From: CAYVFC01 sp964450715
GTDB lineage: Bacteria; Myxococcota_A; Polyangia; Polyangiales; JAFGIB01
Direction: 5' to 3'
Assembly (NCBI GenBank): GCA_964450715.1
Contig: CAYVFC010000119.1
Coordinates: forward strand, 1-24,982
DNA: 24,982 nucleotides
Both the position numbers and the translations under genes were made by a program. Position 1 is the first letter of the stretch; the number at the start of each line of letters is the position of its first letter. Of the stretch, positions 24,203-24,982 are shown piece after piece. Under the pieces are notes generated by a model, which worked only from the letters and a program-made list of their open reading frames with translations, was not told where the DNA came from and did not search any database.

Positions 24203-24982
24203 CTATCCGCAGACGTTCGGCTCGCCCTCTCCGCCGCAGGTCTCCGGATAGGTACACAATCCGCAGAACGCGAGACCTCCGCAGCCGTTTGGCACGACCC
24301 CGCAGTTCGCGCCCGCATCGCCGCACGGGTCGGCGCTCGGCGTGCAGGTGCCGGGAGCGCACACGTTCGGATCCCCGTCTCCGCCGCAGGTTTGCCCCTG
24401 GGGGCAGGTTCCGCAGAAAGCGAAACCTCCGCAACCATCGGGCAAAACCCCGCAGTTGGCACCGACATCCGCGCAGGTCACCGGCGTGCACCCGCAGATG
24501 TTGGGAGTACCGCTGCCGCCGCAGGTCTCGGGCGCGGTGCAGGAGCCGCAGTTGAGCGTTCCGCCGCAGCCGTCGGCTATGGTGCCGCAGTCGGCGCCCG
24601 CTGCGGCGCAGGTCGTTGGAGTGCATCCGCAGATGTTGGGAGTGCCGCCGCCACCGCAGGCCTCGGGAGGCGTGCAGGAGCCGCAGTCGAGCGTTCCGCC
24701 GCAGCCGTCGGACACCATCCCGCAGTCGGCTCCCAGGTCCATACAGGTAAACGGAGTGCACGTGCCTTCTCCGCAAACGTTGGCGGTGCCGCCGCCGCCG
24801 CAGGTCTCGGGCGCGGTGCAGTTACCGCAGTCAAGCGTCCCCCAGCAACCGTCGGGTATGGTCCCGCATCCGGCGCCGGCCGCAAAGCAGGTCGTGGGCG
24901 TGCAGCCGCAGACGTTATCGGTGCCGCCGCCGCCGCAGGTCTCGGGCGCGGTGCAGGAGCCGCAGTCGAGCGTTCCGCCGCA
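24203..24982 (-). CDS. Cys-rich 45-residue-repeat protein, 5' truncated
   Basis: The minus-strand frame is open from the right edge to the TAG at 24203-24205, giving 259 residues of a longer protein. It is made of about six tandem units of 45-50 residues with the pattern DGCGGTLDCGSC, PETCGGGGTPN(V/I)CGC, TP(T/V)TCxxxGAxCGxxP, and about eight Cys per unit. The last two units are more diverged, and the protein stops soon after NVCG, in mid-repeat. Such arrays are common in exported Myxococcota proteins, often behind a lipoprotein signal or beside lectin-like and VWA domains, but the N terminus is outside the window. It runs in the same direction as the lipoprotein gene, 231 bp upstream of it with a hairpin between, so the two are probably transcribed separately. 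Function is unknown. Confidence 0.82.
   Translation of the reverse strand, partial: CGGTLDCGSCTAPETCGGGGTDNVCGCTPTTCFAAGAGCGTIPDGCWGTLDCGNCTAPETCGGGGTANVCGEGTCTPFTCMDLGADCGMVSDGCGGTLDCGSCTPPEACGGGGTPNICGCTPTTCAAAGADCGTIADGCGGTLNCGSCTAPETCGGSGTPNICGCTPVTCADVGANCGVLPDGCGGFAFCGTCPQGQTCGGDGDPNVCAPGTCTPSADPCGDAGANCGVVPNGCGGLAFCGLCTYPETCGGEGEPNVCG

Noticed and set aside
1..24982. tRNA, rRNA, riboswitch, prophage or replication origin
   Set aside because: No conserved RNA motif, integrase, phage structural gene or origin-type repeat was found by reading both strands. Covariance-model searches could not be run.

Overview
The window is GC-rich, with strong G/C preference at third codon positions. It encodes giant modular surface proteins, Cys-rich repeat proteins behind Gly/Ala-rich linkers, and a lipoprotein with a classical lipobox. 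This combination suggests a Gram-negative bacterium of the Myxococcota or a related former deltaproteobacterial lineage. That placement rests on protein style only; no rRNA or housekeeping marker is present.

Layout. (1) Positions 1-15392 (+) hold one open frame of more than 5,100 codons, open at the left edge. It is a mosaic adhesin-like protein: partial C-type lectin domain (CTLD), 4 long beta-sandwich repeat units, LamG-like domain with a nested inserted domain, CTLD, 2 more repeat units, a second LamG-like domain, CTLD, 8 PPC-like units of about 215 residues, CTLD, then a tail resembling the C-terminal part of VWA-type surface proteins. A 938-bp block covering each LamG module appears identical in both copies. 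(2) Positions 15410-16049 (-) hold a type II toxin-antitoxin pair: Phd/YefM-like antitoxin and PIN-domain toxin. (3) Positions 16218-22366 (+) hold a compact five-gene operon: an Hsp70 with a zinc ribbon where the interdomain linker is expected, a membrane protein with a zinc ribbon and two LysM domains, a TPR-like protein, a 90-residue J-like protein without the HPD motif, and GrpE. It ends at a strong hairpin. (4) Positions 22469-23971 (-) hold a Cys-rich lipoprotein. (5) Positions 24203-24982 (-) hold the 3' part of another Cys-rich repeat protein, cut by the right edge.

The most interesting element is the five-gene operon. It looks like a dedicated Hsp70 machine with its own nucleotide exchange factor, a degenerate J-like partner, a helical-repeat protein and an envelope-anchored LysM protein. 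The Hsp70 and the membrane protein carry similar four-Cys ribbons, which suggests they act together. What the machine acts on cannot be read from the sequence. Neighbouring disulfide-rich surface proteins are possible clients, but that is speculation.

Both edges fall inside repetitive coding sequence, so this may be a contig whose ends were set by repeats. No tRNA, rRNA, CRISPR array, insertion sequence or replication origin was seen, and no gene-free stretch exceeds about 230 bp.
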